Counted from the first letter of the stretch, positions 50,301-62,333 are shown. The stretch is 64,000 bases of DNA from Dysidea avara (GCF_963678975.1 NC_089278.1:13931959-13995958); one strand, 5' to 3'. The notes: generated by a model from the letters alone, not told the origin. Made by a program: numbers and translations.

Positions 50301-50333
50301 CTGAAATGCCACGGCCTGATGAGCCTCCGCCAT
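38918..50333 (-). CDS. CPT1: Carnitine O-palmitoyltransferase 1, complete, 19 exons, 769 aa
   Basis: Exons (transcript order): 50053-50333, 49487-49630, 49232-49262, 49016-49126, 48660-48734, 48172-48312, 46397-46586, 45417-45528, 44714-44794, 44383-44643, 43320-43467, 42642-42760, 42539-42584, 42135-42275, 41502-41580, 40581-40654, 40389-40502, 39206-39298, 38918-38986. CPT1 sits in the outer mitochondrial membrane, transfers long-chain acyl groups from CoA to carnitine, and is the control step for fatty-acid entry. The N-terminus [12 protein letters not shown] keeps Glu3 and His5, known to be needed for malonyl-CoA inhibition. Two TM segments lie near 58-77 and 103-123. The active site NAEHSWADAP puts His at about 474 and Asp at about 478; the carnitine-binding STS is at about 687-689 ([11 protein letters not shown]). 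Length is within a few residues of human CPT1A (773). C-terminus MKALFDK. Introns carry several MITEs. It shares a 1.6-kb head-to-head intergenic region with the RAB3IP-like gene. Confidence 0.96.
40961..41187. mobile_element. pogo/Tigger-like MITE in a CPT1 intron
   Basis: Starts CAGTGGTACCTCGATTATCC and ends AGATAATAGAGGGAGCACTG, flanked by TA on both sides (40959-40960, 41188-41189). That end sequence and TA duplication are typical of the pogo branch of Tc1/mariner. It carries two copies of the dispersed motif (41025-41043, 41058-41074). Confidence 0.85.
41662..42000. mobile_element. hAT MITE with perfect 8-bp duplication in a CPT1 intron
   Basis: Ends TAGAGTTGCAACGATA and TATATTGTTGCATCTCTA, flanked by ACAGCCAC at 41654-41661 and 42001-42008. 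The inside is full of ATCGATATATTG- and TATCGATACAG-type words forming inverted repeats. Confidence 0.92.
42826..43288. mobile_element. MITE in a CPT1 intron
   Basis: Ends TACCGTAAACTCTGGTTATT and AATAACTGGAGTCTACGGTA are near-perfect inverses. The inner part repeats CACATGTGCTTAA-like and GCTTGTTAAGCGCATA words. It lies in the intron between exons 42642-42760 and 43320-43467. Confidence 0.8.
43636..43663. repeat. (GCAA)n microsatellite
   Basis: Short run of GCAA units next to the tail end of the SINE at 43664-44140, possibly its 3' tail repeat. Confidence 0.8.
43664..44140 (-). repeat. tRNA-derived SINE, minus orientation, with an internal 50-bp duplication
   Basis: Read on the minus strand it starts with a tRNA-like head: A-box-like GTGGCTGGAGCATC and B-box-like AGGTTCAATGCTC about 30 bp further on. 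Then follows a body with TTGTTGTTTCCTTGAAC. A block of about 50 bp (ending near CCCAGCTGTAAC on the minus strand) occurs twice in tandem at 43874-43980. Another copy is at 16330-16800, and a fragment of the tail (CAGTGAACCAGCACTGGGA) is at 42430-42450. Confidence 0.75.
44141..44330. repeat. (ACGC)n/(CA)n compound microsatellite
   Basis: Begins with CGCA units, then CCCA, then long CA runs broken by CCACA. It abuts the head of the SINE and lies 50 bp from CPT1 exon 44383-44643. Cys/Val and Thr/His frames here are artefacts. Confidence 0.97.
45257..45385 (+). other. Unrecognised exon-like open stretch inside a CPT1 intron, opposite strand
   Basis: From an ATG near 45270 it reads [18 protein letters not shown] and onward through [18 protein letters not shown], ending at a plausible donor (CAG, gtgaac) near 45385. 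Codon use looks protein-like but I recognise no family and no partner exon. It could be a first exon of a nested gene, a captured gene fragment, or chance. Confidence 0.25.
45953..45981. repeat. Perfect 11-bp-arm hairpin in a CPT1 intron
   Basis: CTCAGGTGGGA and TCCCACCTGAG around a 7-base loop. It sits in a moderate-GC stretch (45780-46140) that looks like a repeat of unknown family. Confidence 0.6.
47092..47187. repeat. Short relative of the 15070-15435 MITE
   Basis: Ends GGCCACTCCAAATATGAT and TTTGAAGTGGCC; a truncated or internally deleted member in a CPT1 intron. Confidence 0.55.
47693..48064. repeat. Possible MITE in a CPT1 intron
   Basis: Bounded by AGGGCTCTG and CAGAGCCCT, with internal repeated GGTATTACTAAATATA and GGTATAACTAAATATA. 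Only nine bases of terminal repeat, so weak. Confidence 0.4.
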
Positions 50334-51964
50334 TCCCCTTTCCTTTTGACTGGTTTATTAGAGAAATTTAACACGTGGTATACTTCGGTAATTCTAAGGG
50401 GATTACAATCAACAAGACGGGATCGGTTTATGTCGCCAGCTATTTTTCTTCTTGTTGCGGTGACAAAATTGATGTTGATAACGTGCCAAGAGAATTTACA
50501 GAAACCTGATCACAACCGCAAAAACCACTCGCGTTGGCGTCCCTGCCATCCGCGGCATCCGCTAATTAAAGTTACGTATGTAGTACTTGTCACGTGACAA
50601 ATAATAGTGATATCAGAAGTCTTAGTAAAGAAGGCAGCTAGTCGGGAGGCCGGTAGTTGTATACGTTATATTACTGAAGTAGTAGTGAGCGATGTTGCCG
50701 AGTAGACTGGCCAGGAGATTACTGTGAGTGTAACCTTGTAAAGCTGTAACATGACTAAAATTTACGTCCTTTTCATAGGGAGGTTTGTAAATATTAAAAT
50801 GACAGGTTAGGTTGTAGGACTTGTACGCATAGTTTATGCTGTTTTAAAGTTGGTCTTGTGTCTCTAGTGCTATGGTGTATAAATTCATGGGGGTAACGCC
50901 ATTAGCTCACCACAGGCGTGGCGGTGTGTAAACAGTGGTGGGCGCTTCTAGTTTGTACCTTATTGAGCGTAGTTGTCAGGTGATTATATGGTGTGGTACG
51001 TACTCCAGGGATTTAGCTGTAATCACGTTATCTGGTTCGTTTGCTAGACTTAGCCCGAGCCCGACTTAGCCATACTTCTGTGTGCTGTGTGCATGGCATG
51101 AACAACTAGCTAATTTATACTTTCCACATGTTAGAACACAATGTATTGTACTTCAGCAATGGTGAGAGCTGTACCTCTCAACTGGTACCTAGTATCCTCA
51201 TACATGTGCATATATGCATACACAGTAGGTGTAGTAAACACTCCTTCATGCATGCATGTCACATGTAGCTAGTGTGGCTGGTCTGTGTTTATGTGGGCCC
51301 AGGTGAGTTCCAATATTTGAGATACCTTAAACCACAAATAAAGTGAGGTAAACCACATGGCTCCTCCAAACTGTCTGGTGTGTTGATGGTTCACCTCAAC
51401 ATACAGGAGCAAGAGTTCATAATATATATAGAGGTAAGTTATGCATTATTCTGCAGCAAGCCAGTATTGTGTTTTGTTCAAAGAAACGTGAGCCTACGCG
51501 GAGAGTTACAATAGTAAGAAGATATGTGTGGTACAATAGTGTGTGTGGCATCTCAACTAATATTGTAAACTGTTAGCATTTTAGGAAAATATTGCCTTAA
51601 ATCTTGTAGGGTTTTCCTCTACAATGGTGCAAACAGTTTACCTGAATTACTATTGTAACCAAAGATTTACATTCATTTGATTAAGTTCTCTGTAGCGTGT
51701 ATCTTTTAGTGTTGGTGTGTGTGAGTTTAATTTGCCTCATTTTGTGGAATGTCTTACCCAATTGTGATAGCACTTAGTTAAGATGGTTATATTGATACAG
51801 AAAAGCATGTGGCACTCTTTACTGTGTCGTTAACAATTGATGTGTGCTACTTGTCTTACTTTGTTGAATATTTGTCAGTTATGATGTTTGATTGTTCTGC
51901 TCTCTGTTTAGGTAGTTAGTTTGTTGATGTGATATAGCCACCACATTATCTAGTTACTGGAATA
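50334..51964. other. Head-to-head intergenic region between CPT1 and the RAB3IP-like gene
   Basis: It must contain the promoters of both divergently transcribed genes. A possible non-coding first exon of the plus-strand gene ends near 50722 (GGAGATTACT, gtgagt), and a splice acceptor at 51910-51911 (tgtttag) precedes the ATG exon. No coding exon of another gene is seen. Confidence 0.55.
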
Positions 51965-53320
51965 ATGGAAGTTGGTGCCGTAATACCACAGGTAGCATGG
52001 AACGGCCATGTCAAGCATGGCACCAAAGACATGATTGACTATCCTGATGACCTCACAGTCGCACACTCAACGTTGATAGACTCTAGTGACCATGTTAATT
52101 GTGACAATTCGGACAATTCAGACTCTAATATTCCCCCTCCCTTGCCTACCACACCACCACCAGATTATTTCAGTGGTACAGAGGAGACTAGAAGTAGTTC
52201 ATCTGGGTTACATTCTGGTCAGGGATCGTACAGCGAAAGTGGAGAGTATTTTGTTCCCCCACCAAGGGGAGAGACACAACACACCAATCCATCATCAGAA
52301 ACAATCACAGCTACTACAGATGATGATGACAATGAACAGTTCCCCACTGCTGATGGACATTTGGCTCTGCTAGAGCAGTTAAAGTCAGATAGTACCAGCA
52401 AGCTGATCCAACTACAGAAGGCTCCTCTGAAAGATTCACTTGATGAGGAAGATGGCAGAAATCAAAAGTCCATGAGGCGTCAGGAAAGTGACGACAAGCT
52501 TGAAATAGCTCGTTTGAAAAAGGTTAGTTTACCCACTGGTGTGTAGTACTGTGTGATCATACAGCCTTGGTGTGATGTGTGATATGCTGTGTTGACAATC
52601 TTACATCATCATTTGTGATGTCACACTGTCACCAACATGGCAGACTCAGTTCCAGGAGAATGTATTGTTGTGTGTGGCTTCTGACAGGTACTCCATGGTT
52701 GACTGGTGTGACAAGTGGAATCATTTACAAGTTATTTTCATTTCAGCAATTATTGCATGTGTTGTGGAGTACATTCATTACACAGTATGTGAGATAAATG
52801 GAGTCATAGCATGCCTTCAAAGAATTTGATGTATTGTAGACTGTTTATAGTGATTGATTTTGTGGGTACATGTTTTGAACAATAACCATTAATATAGAAA
52901 CCACAGGCCATCATGTTGAGAAGGACCACACAATACACCTGCTTAAATATTAATGCTTAAAACAATTAGGTACTCTCTAGTGTTAACAATTGGGTACTTA
53001 CAAAGTACTAGCTACTTGTAGTTGTACCTGTGTGACAAGTTTTATATTGGGCCATAAGACAAGTACACACAAAGCCCATGTGAACTTTCCTGACAAGCCA
53101 TGAATTTCACTGCAGTTTAATGAGTACCCAAATGCCCACCCATGCGTTTTCCATGCTCAGTTATTCAGTGTCAGATGCTATACTAGCTCTGTGTATACTG
53201 TTTCACTGTAGGAAGTTGCTAGCTTACAGGAGCAGAACAAACAGCTACTGAACCTGCGATCACAGATGGATGGGGAGATTGAAAATCTTACCAGTAGCTT
53301 GTTTGAGGTATTACCATTTA

Positions 53321-53352
<32 letters not shown>

Positions 53353-56300
53353 CCGTGTGTGTATGTCCCCGTGTGTGTGTATGTCCCCGTGTGTGTGTCT
53401 GTCTGTCTGTCTGCATGCGTGTGTGTCTATCTGTGTATGCATGTGTTTACATATGTGCACTTATATTGCTGTAAGGAGGACATGCTTATCAATTTCAAAG
53501 TTGAAAAATTTATTACAATGCTAGGACATATGTTTGCTTATTCATGAGACTTTTAATAGACTATATGCACTGCTGAAGACATTCTAAAAACACACGTTTC
53601 GTTATGTTTTAATGCGTCACGACGGTGAACGACTGCAATAACTGTACGTAGAAAAATGTGAATCTCAGAAAATACACCTACCAGTACTTCTTCCAGATCA
53701 ATAGATTCCTCTATCTGTATACCGTATAGTAAAAAACTTTGAAGTGTGACGAAACCCCTCTGTTGAAAAAATTGGCAGAAAAAACCTTGGCGACTGAAAT
53801 AATATTCGCCAAAGTTTTTACCGCCACAGTTTTTACTGTACGGTACGTAAGGATAAAACGACAAGGTGTCAACTCATCAGCTAAGTAATGTAGTAAGCGT
53901 ATAGGTAGCTAGCGTTGTTGTTGTAGCAGTACTTTGTAGCTACTGATCTAATGACCTGCTAGCAAAGGCGCGCTCTTGCAATGCCGAGAGCGACCGTATT
54001 TGCTTTTTCAATGAACTCCAGTAGCAGAGGTTATCAGTATTTGGCTAAATCCATCATGAGACGATGAACTAACTGACGTCCGAACTGGGAAGCCGGTTGG
54101 AAATGCTATCCCAAGGAGTGCTTACAACTGTGGGGCACATTCCTAGGAAGATCAAGATCTCCAAAGTCAGTTCGATCTTTATTGCGTGGTGGTAAGAGCT
54201 GACCTTCATCTCAAGTTCTAGTTACTCAATGTGCTCATGTGATCATCTAAAATAATTGGTGAAAAAAACTTTGGCGTATTGAACACTATTTGCCAAAGTT
54301 TTTTTTCTATACGGTAGAATGGTTGGTGGAAAGAAGAGCCGAGTCCGTAGTGTTAGTGGCGAGTTGTAGCTCTAGCCGCATTTGCTAGCCATACTTTTTA
54401 TATGATAGTTGTAAAAGTTACTATCTTTTAGTAATACACCTCGTTTTAGACTTAGACTTTTATTTTATTTTAAAAAGCTGACTGGTTTCCAGAAACCGGT
54501 GAAACCCCCTTAGAGCCACACCTGTATGTTCACATAATTCTGAATTACACTGGACAAAAAAAGTGCTGCATGAAATTTTTACAAACGATTTAATTGCTTC
54601 TGACAAATGCTTTAGTTGTTGTACAAATCTTTCTGTTCTAACTGGAGCACTATAACTCCATGTAAAGGTATGTAATCCCACGCCTAAAAATAGCAGAGAA
54701 ACAATAAAAACAAAATTGAAGAATTTGCAAACATTGCTCAGCCAATTACACACAACATCAGCATACAGTATTTGTTTTGTACATGCCCCAGTTGTAAAAT
54801 TGGCTTGTCTAACACAACTCCATCATATGGTCAACAAAACTACATGAGGCATAGTAGGGCTGATAGTCTGAGAGGTGTTATGTTTTTCATTTCACTGGTA
54901 CCTCATTAGCTGGTGATGCTTCCAGGAAGTAAATGTTGTTTAGTATATATGGTGGCATAACAAATTGTGGTCAATGGTGTGAACTAACACTCATGAGCAG
55001 TACAGCTCTAGATACCAGAGGTATCCTGTTGGCACCTTTGGCAGAACCTGAACCTGCACAATCACTATGGATGCCAAAGTAAATTACAATAGCCAAGTAG
55101 TATCAATGAATAGGTAGTTATTTACAAAGAATGACTTTGTTGCCATCACTTTTATCCTGTTGTTACAGCAACACTTCTTTTGAGGCCTCACTTGAGGTGC
55201 TTCTTGTACATTTCACTTGTGTAGCTATGATTTAGATCATCTGGTTTATTACAGTAGAACTCCTATACAGTGGATGGTGAAAAGGCTTTGGTGAAGTTTA
55301 TTAGCCATCATGGATTAGTATTCAGTACTTAGCTATTTGTATCATCATGTAACATGTTTTTACACCAGCCAGTTTACAACACAGCAACAATGCACGCGAA
55401 GTTCCCATGTAAATGTAAAGTCAAGTACAATTAGATGTCACAAATCGAACTCCACAGCCTTTGTAGTGTCACATCTTGATGACAAATACATCATGTGAAC
55501 TGCTGCCATAAAAATGGATGACATGATCTTAATGAGCACATGAGTATTAATTTTCCTAAGCAAGGATCAAAATTCTTAGGCAGTATCTGAGTGTTTGTAG
55601 TATTTGTTTCAGCCCTACGTAGACTTAACCGAATGCTGACCATAAGCTACGCCAGTGATGGAATATGATATTGATACTTGATATTTCAGGGTTACTGAAT
55701 CACCGGTATATCTTGCAGTTTTAGATATAGATATTTTTTTAGTTATCATCTACAGAAATACAAAGATGTCTTGGCAGCTGATTAAGATTGGCAGATCATT
55801 CTCTTCATCGCCTTTCAGTCTGATGAATAGCTAAGTTCTAAAAATTATTCGGAATTGTGTTGGCACTTGGCAAGCTGATTGCAGTATAGCAACTAAAAGT
55901 ATGCATCTCCATACACGTATCATATTTTAGCGATTAAACTTTTAAAATTGTCTTCTAAACACATAGCATTGTGTATTACTCAGCATTAGACCTTTATAGT
56001 GTGTGCAAAGTTAGTGAACTACAGGGAATGTGTTGTAGCTATCATGCAAAGAAAGAAAATGTTTCAACTAAGCAATCCATTGACACACTATGCAGTTCCC
56101 CCATCTTTATTTGTTGCACCACATAGCTGTTGTCTAGGTGTCTTGCATTTTGTTATCAAGATGTTTAAGGTCGAACAGATTACTATTCTCTTTGGATGTA
56201 CAAGAAAATTCCTAGAGGGTAATGGTGGGATCTTTGATGTTAGTGATTTTTTTCTAATGTCAATGACTATATAATTGGAGAAGTCCATGTGTCAGTGTCC

Positions 56301-59300
56301 ACTATATGGGCTATTATTGCTCCAATCCTTAGCACTGGAGGTTAGGCTTCAGTGATGGCCCAGAAAAGTATTCGTAGAACCATAGCCACTTAACAGTACA
56401 TAGTCTCAAACCACCCATCCACTCAATACTGAAATGTACAGGTGTGCATTCACCGTTGATTATGAGTACACTGTGTAGGAATACTGTAGCTATGTGAGAT
56501 TTAACTTCACTATTGTAATACATTTTGTAAATTGGTGCATGCACAACCTTCATTATTTGTAAGGAAGAATAGTTGTACAGGGCTCAACCCAGAATATTAA
56601 CCTAGAGGGGGCGAAGTAAGTCGCTTCGGATTCTAGGGGGGTCTGGGGGCATGCTCCCCCAGGAAAATTTTGAAAATTTAGGTGTAAATATACTCAATTT
56701 TGGTGAAATTTTACTGTGATGCCATTGAATATTGACCATTGGATTATACAACTTTGGGATCAATTAAACCTTTCCATTTCTCAAGGCTTTAGGTATAAAC
56801 CTAGGGGGGGCAATAGCTAACCAAGAGAGGGCCTGTGCCCCCCCCCCGCCCCCCCTAGATTAACCCCTGTTGTAGCTTGATAATTAATGGTTTCTCCAGC
56901 ATTACAAGAGCTAGAAAAATGGCTGGATTATTGTTAAGAAGCCGTTTCCAGCCCAGTTGATGAGTCCATTCTGCAAACTATGCAGTTCGTGACTCCAGTC
57001 CACAAAATAGATCAAAATGAACCCAGTGTTTGACCCCTTTACTGCCAAATTTGTAGAGGCTCCAATCTACTGTTTCTAGACTGCTGTAACTTGTAAACAA
57101 CCCTATAAACTATATACGTGTATCAAATTACTCGCTATAGAACAAGGATTTCAATTATTGAGTTGTTATTTATGTAACTTTAAAGTGCAAAAATCTTCCT
57201 GGGTAAAATTTCACAACTTATCAGTCAGTCTAGTACTGTTTATAATAGCACAGTAAACATTTCTAACCTGTTGACAGTTGAAGTGATTATCTCCAAGTCT
57301 GGTTTTCAGACATTCGACATATACATGCAGAGGCGTAGGAAGATATTTCAGGTGGGGGTGCTGAGGTGGAAGGCGGACTCACTTGCAGGGGGTCTACAGC
57401 CCCCCAGACGCTGACGACATTTTCACAATTTTATGGCTCAAAAACATTGGAAATTACATATTTAAGGACAAAACAATGATCACATACATGCACATAGCAA
57501 AGGAGCTCCCTAAATATGGATTAAAACCCTGTATAGCTAACATTGTATTACAATTTACATGCAATTGTACTGGTATAAATGTCTCAGTATGTATTATATT
57601 TTGTGTGTACTCTAGAATGGAAGGATGACTTTTGCCAAATTATAAAAAAATCATTATTTATAGCGCAACTTTTCAAACACACTTAATGTAGCTAATGTCT
57701 TTGAGCAGGCTGTAGGACCAGATGTCCCTACAGACCTTCAGCACTTGTGCTGTAAAGTTTTAAACTTGTGCTGTAAAGCTTTAATAAATTTTTTAAAAAA
57801 CAGTCACTTTATTTATTTCCTAGTGTTAGCTAAATGTAAATGCCGCAAGTAAATCATCAATTCTGTTCTGAAGCAGATGTATTAACAAGTTGTTCAGTTA
57901 ACATGCACTACCAGACTACTTAACACTTTGTACACTAGAGAAGGATCTCTCTGTTGTTGTAACTGTAACAGCTACCATCAATAAACAGGGAGGAGGGGTA
58001 CACCCAACACATGTACTTGGGTACTGACATACAAGAACACACTTCTTATCCAATATTATCCACATTATTACTGTTACTAGCGGTGTTTGCTGTGTCATCA
58101 CCTTCACCTTCATCACTTTCATAAACTTTATAACTGGAATATGTTATAATTAGTTGCAATCTTGTACTCCAATCCTATTCATCTCTGCACGTGGGAGACA
58201 CGTGACATCGTGTAGATTGTGAATCCATCGTTTTCTATACTTCTTCTGAATCACAAATAATCGCACTAGTGTTAAACAGCTAGCCAATAGCGAGCTGCAA
58301 CATCGGAATCTTCGAGGCGTCATCGTGACCATCACGAAATCCCTTTTGTCTGATCACGTGATCTATTTAATTACTTTGCAGCGCACAGACAAATTTGTGG
58401 GGTTGCACCCGTGCTTCCTACGCCTCTGATATGCACGAGGCCACTGATTCAAGACACAGTAGCAGTATGCCACTCTTCCTACTTATAATCCATCTCTTTG
58501 TTGTTTCTCTTCGTTAGTAGTGCCAATATCACTTTGAAGAATCGTCTACAATGCTTACTATCAACCATCAAAAGTGATGATGTCAGAAATCATGTGCAAG
58601 GGACCGGTTATCCCTGATCCCATTCACTTATTAAGGTGAGACCATTGCAGGATAAGCGCAGGGGCTACTAAAACATTCAATAGAAGCTGCAGAATTTAGA
58701 AAGTGATGCTACAGATGTTTATAATCAATTCTGCAATATGGGAGTTGTGGTGGTGAGTCACAGAGTGGGTTAATAACATGTTTGTTGTTTGTCCTTTGCC
58801 TCCATATTAGGATATAGGCAGGTGGTATTGAATTGTATAGCATCAGTTTGTAAACGGACTAGTTTGTTGTGGCTAGGAAGGTGTGAACATGTTTAGTACA
58901 GCAGAAACCTACTGGACATACACTCCCATGCTACACTACTACACTGCATATGTACCAACTTCATTACATTTCAGTTTATAAGGTGTATGTATTAGCAACC
59001 CCCTCTACCATCACCATGAGTACCACTGTCTATAAAAAATACTGACTTTATAATAAGTGACTTAGTCTAGAAGTAGTAGATTGATGACAGCGTAATAAGT
59101 ATTTAATCGCCATGTTCTATAGCTTCTGTGTTCATGCACACCTGCAGACTACCTGCACTATTTAAGCAGTGCTGCCAGTAGTATAGTAGTAGTAGTAGTA
59201 GTTGATATTGAGACTTGTGGTAGTGTAGAATATGTCTAGCAGGTTGTTACTTCTCATGGTAATCTTCTGTGCTATATATGTAATTTGTGTGAAGTGTGTG

Positions 59301-62300
59301 TGTGTGCGTGCGTGCGTGCGTGTGTGTGTGTGTGTGTGGTGAGTATAGTATAGCATTGTCCATTACACACTACAGGAGGCCTACAAGATGGTCAATGAGG
59401 CCAAGGCTGGGAAGATATTGGCAGAGAAAAAGCTTGCAGATGCTAATGGCAAGGTCAGTATTTAGTTAAACCATGCCTAGATCAGTAACTATATTTGCAT
59501 GTGTGTATGTGTGTACTGTTTGTAAATGTTATGTGTGCATGTCAATCCATGTGCTGAAAGTTTAAAATAATAATTAATCCATTTAAGATCCTGTATTATT
59601 TATGTAGATTGATGCTCTGGAGGCTGAGATAGTAGCCCTGAGGGTACTATTAGAACACAACGGTACACCAACCCTGCCACCTTCAGTGGTGGCGGGTGGC
59701 AGCAAGAAGGCCATGAACAGAAAGATCAGTGGCCTCAAGCATCAGCGAAGTAACAGCGTCGATCGATGTCTTGACCAACCATCATCTTTGTCAGCTCAAG
59801 GTGTAGCTTTGCTACATATGACAGAGGTATTGTATAGTGTGTGTATGTACCACCAGTTGTTGGGGCTCTATCAACTCTTTGGCTTCATCTTATGTTAAAA
59901 ATCAATAAACTCTTGTATAATTTACTGTCAACAAATGCTCATACCTAGAAATCCTCCTGTTTAGCATGTGACAATATTGCACAAACATTTAGTGTGTTTT
60001 TGAAATAGTGTGTATGTTTTTCATTAATGACTAGTGCAAAAAAAAGCTATTTTTGCAAAATATTCATATATACACCTTGTACAACTGAAAGCTTTCATAA
60101 TTTGAATTTTAAAAAAAAGCGTTTATTCAGTACAAGTTGTTAGGTGTGCCAAACAAATTTCACATGAGCAGCAGGTCAAGCTTTTGCATGGAAAATTAAG
60201 ATCACCTGATCTGTTTAAAAGAAGTACCATGATTGCTGTATATCTCAGTTGTGGGTATAGCAACAAAGGGGTTGGGGAAAACGGAGCACTTCATTTCAGA
60301 AAAATCCTACACACAACTAGGTACTCTAGCTAATTACTCTAATATAACAGTCAAGTGGAGTATACCTTCCAGCTCACTACCCAGCTCGAAATATAGCACA
60401 TGTACCATGCATGTTACATGCAACTTATTATCAGTGTTAACATACATGTATGTTTCATGTAACATGCATGGATTTCAGACGCTTTTGAATTCTAACATGC
60501 ATGTTTGTGTCAACATGCATGTCATAACATGTACTGCTATCAAAAACATGGCGCATGGTGTGTATGTTGTTACTATGGCTACCACCATGCTATGTGAAGC
60601 ATTAGAGGCTACTTGTGAATGTCTACAGTATGTAGAACAGTAATACACATACACACACACAACAGCTTTGACTTACCAAACTATTCCTCACTATTATATA
60701 AAGTTTCAATTTGTATTTATAATCTATTGACCAAGAGTCAGTTCTCATTGTGGGGTTCTGCATGAACCACATCAACTTGCATGTACTATGCATGGTACAT
60801 GCATGGCACTGGAAGATGGTCATCATGCATGTCCCCTTCACTGTGACATGCATAATTATTGTATGATACATGCACCTCACATACATGGAACACTCATGTT
60901 ACAGTAAACATACATGGAGGTTGTATGGTGGAGGTTGTATGGTACATGTAACATGCACAATATTTCGAGTTGGGTAGTCACTACTAGCAGCAGACAGTCT
61001 GCAGTTTGCCAACATTAGCCCTGTCCTCTTGCTTGCAAACCAACCCACGATATCATGTGATTACAGTGCCCCTTGCCTATTGCATCATGTGATCTCACCC
61101 CCACCCCCACAGGTAGAGGAGCAGGAGCTACAAGAGTTTACTAGCTGGTTGGAGGGAATGAGTACTGACAGTAGTGACCCCTTCATACAACACATCATGG
61201 ATGTTGATGTCATCCCTTGTTTGAGCTTCACCAATGAGACAGTGAGTGGAACCACATCAAATAGGACACCTCTGTGATAAGGACGTTTGTTCCATTTATA
61301 TTAGTGTACACATATTTAGACCCCTGAAACCAGGGACACCTTCCCATTTGTATTAGTGTACTAACTGATGTTTCCTCCACTTTCATTAGTTATCCCAGTC
61401 ACTGGTCACTGCTGTACAACAGAATTCACTACAGATGGAGTTGATATCTAACACTTCAGACTGTACCAGGTACAGAGGGGTATACATAATGTATCATGAG
61501 TTAATATGTGTTGTGTAGTGAGTGTGCTCTCACTGGGGCTAAAGATAAACCTTGTCAGTATCGTATGAGATTGAAGGATTCTGATAGTTGGCACTATATC
61601 TCACTTAGTTCAAGGAACAAGGTAACCACTAGCTTGTCCAGTTAGTTTGATCATTGTGTTCCTCTCCAGATTGCTACTGTATGCAATTTCTTTATGTTCC
61701 TTCGTCACATTCAACAGGGCCTCATTAAAACCACCAGTGAGTTGTGTGTATGTATATGAGTGGTCCTACACACATTTTTTGTTTATAATTTTTTGCTTGT
61801 ATAGTACCATCACACACAGCAAACACTTTTCTTTTAAATACAACACTTAGTGCTCCAATGTCATGGCATTATGTTGTCAATTTACCATACCAAGTAATGT
61901 TGTTTTATCCTTTTTACCCGGTAGGTTGGTTAAAAATATAAAATTGAGTGTAGAACTGTTCTATTGGACTATTAAAAGGCTTGGCCCCACAATGTACAGG
62001 AGTCTACAGCTATGATCACAGCATTTGTAGTTATTTACTTAGCCCATCACATCCATGATTATTTGGTATAACAGCTGCTAGCTTAACTTCTTTTGATTGT
62101 GTCCCGTACTTATTTTGGAGAGAGGAGAGAAGCATAAAGCTTGCTCTCTAATGACTCTCCTGTACTATTTTTATTTTAACTTGCTGAAGGATAGCAGCAA
62201 ATCTATATTATTGTCGTGATTGTGTTCTCTTTCATTCTCTATAGCCAAAAATATTTATATTGAATTGTGTAAACTTCAAGTATCCATGCACATGGCAAGA

Positions 62301-62333
62301 CTTGGGATTGAGGTGAAGGCAGCAAACAATTGA
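51965..62333 (+). CDS. RAB3IP: Rabin8/RAB3IP-like guanine nucleotide exchange factor for Rab8, complete, 9 coding exons, 472 aa
   Basis: Exons: 51965-52522, 53212-53307, 59376-59453, 59608-59826, 61113-61241, 61390-61469, 61519-61621, 61670-61736, 62245-62333. An in-frame TAG at 51935 supports the ATG at 51965. Residues 1-170 are acidic, Ser- and Pro-rich ([14 protein letters not shown]). The Sec2-type coiled coil runs from about 178 to 265 ([39 protein letters not shown]), the part that in Rabin8/Sec2 binds Rab8/Sec4 and drives GDP release in exocytosis and ciliogenesis. The C-terminal half keeps family blocks: [57 protein letters not shown]. Length matches the family (about 475). It could equally be called RAB3IL1-like, since sponge-level genomes may hold a single ancestor of both. 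The 6-kb second intron is full of repeats. Confidence 0.92.
53323..53412. repeat. (GT)n/(GTCT)n microsatellite
   Basis: GT run, then two near-identical TATGTCCCCGTGTGTG units and GTCT repeats, starting about 15 bp after the donor of exon 53212-53307. Confidence 0.9.
53720..54316. mobile_element. MITE in the RAB3IP-like gene's second intron
   Basis: Starts TACCGTATAGTAAAAAACTT and ends AAGTTTTTTTTCTATACGGTA (last 20 bases shown approximately), with inner inverted pieces around TTGGCG and CGCCAA. A nearer right end (TTTTACTGTACGGTA, about 53845) suggests either a short member or one nested in another. Confidence 0.65.
56578..56869. mobile_element. hAT-like MITE with C/G-rich interior
   Basis: Ends CAGGGCTCAACCCAGA and CTAGATTAACCCCTG, with TTGTA on both flanks. 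Contains GAGGGGGCGAAGTAAG and CCTAGGGGGGGCAAT. Similar in style to 8016-8283. Confidence 0.65.
57328..58428. mobile_element. Deleted hAT transposon with transposase remnant
   Basis: Ends CAGAGGCGTAGGAAG and CTTCCTACGCCTCTG are perfect inverses. Flanks are similar (atatacat and atatgcac nearby) but not an exact duplication. The minus strand holds a piece of hAT C-terminus (57916-58122). Confidence 0.8.
57916..58122 (-). pseudogene. hAT transposase C-terminal (dimerisation) fragment
   Basis: The frame ends [14 protein letters not shown] followed by a stop. The ERSFS core preceded by a hydrophobic stretch (LLMVAVTV) is the signature of the hAT C-terminal dimerisation region. The rest of the transposase is missing, so this is a relic inside a deletion derivative. 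Confidence 0.6.
59294..59340. repeat. (GT)n/(GC)n microsatellite
   Basis: GTGTGTGTGCGTGCGTGCGT tract 36 bp upstream of exon 59376-59453. Confidence 0.9.
60377..60977. mobile_element. 601-bp MITE rich in GCATG words, RAB3IP-like gene intron
   Basis: Ends CTACCCAGCTCGAAATAT and ATATTTCGAGTTGGGTAG are inverted for about 18 bp and more loosely for about 45. TCA lies on both flanks, consistent with a 3-bp duplication. The interior holds at least ten GCATG words and many ACATGCATG and CATGTA inverted pieces. It ends 135 bp before exon 61113-61241. Confidence 0.8.

Noticed and set aside
54460-54753. Minus-strand ORF with a hydrophobic stretch
   Set aside because: Lies in repeat-rich intron, no recognised domain, and no splice partners.
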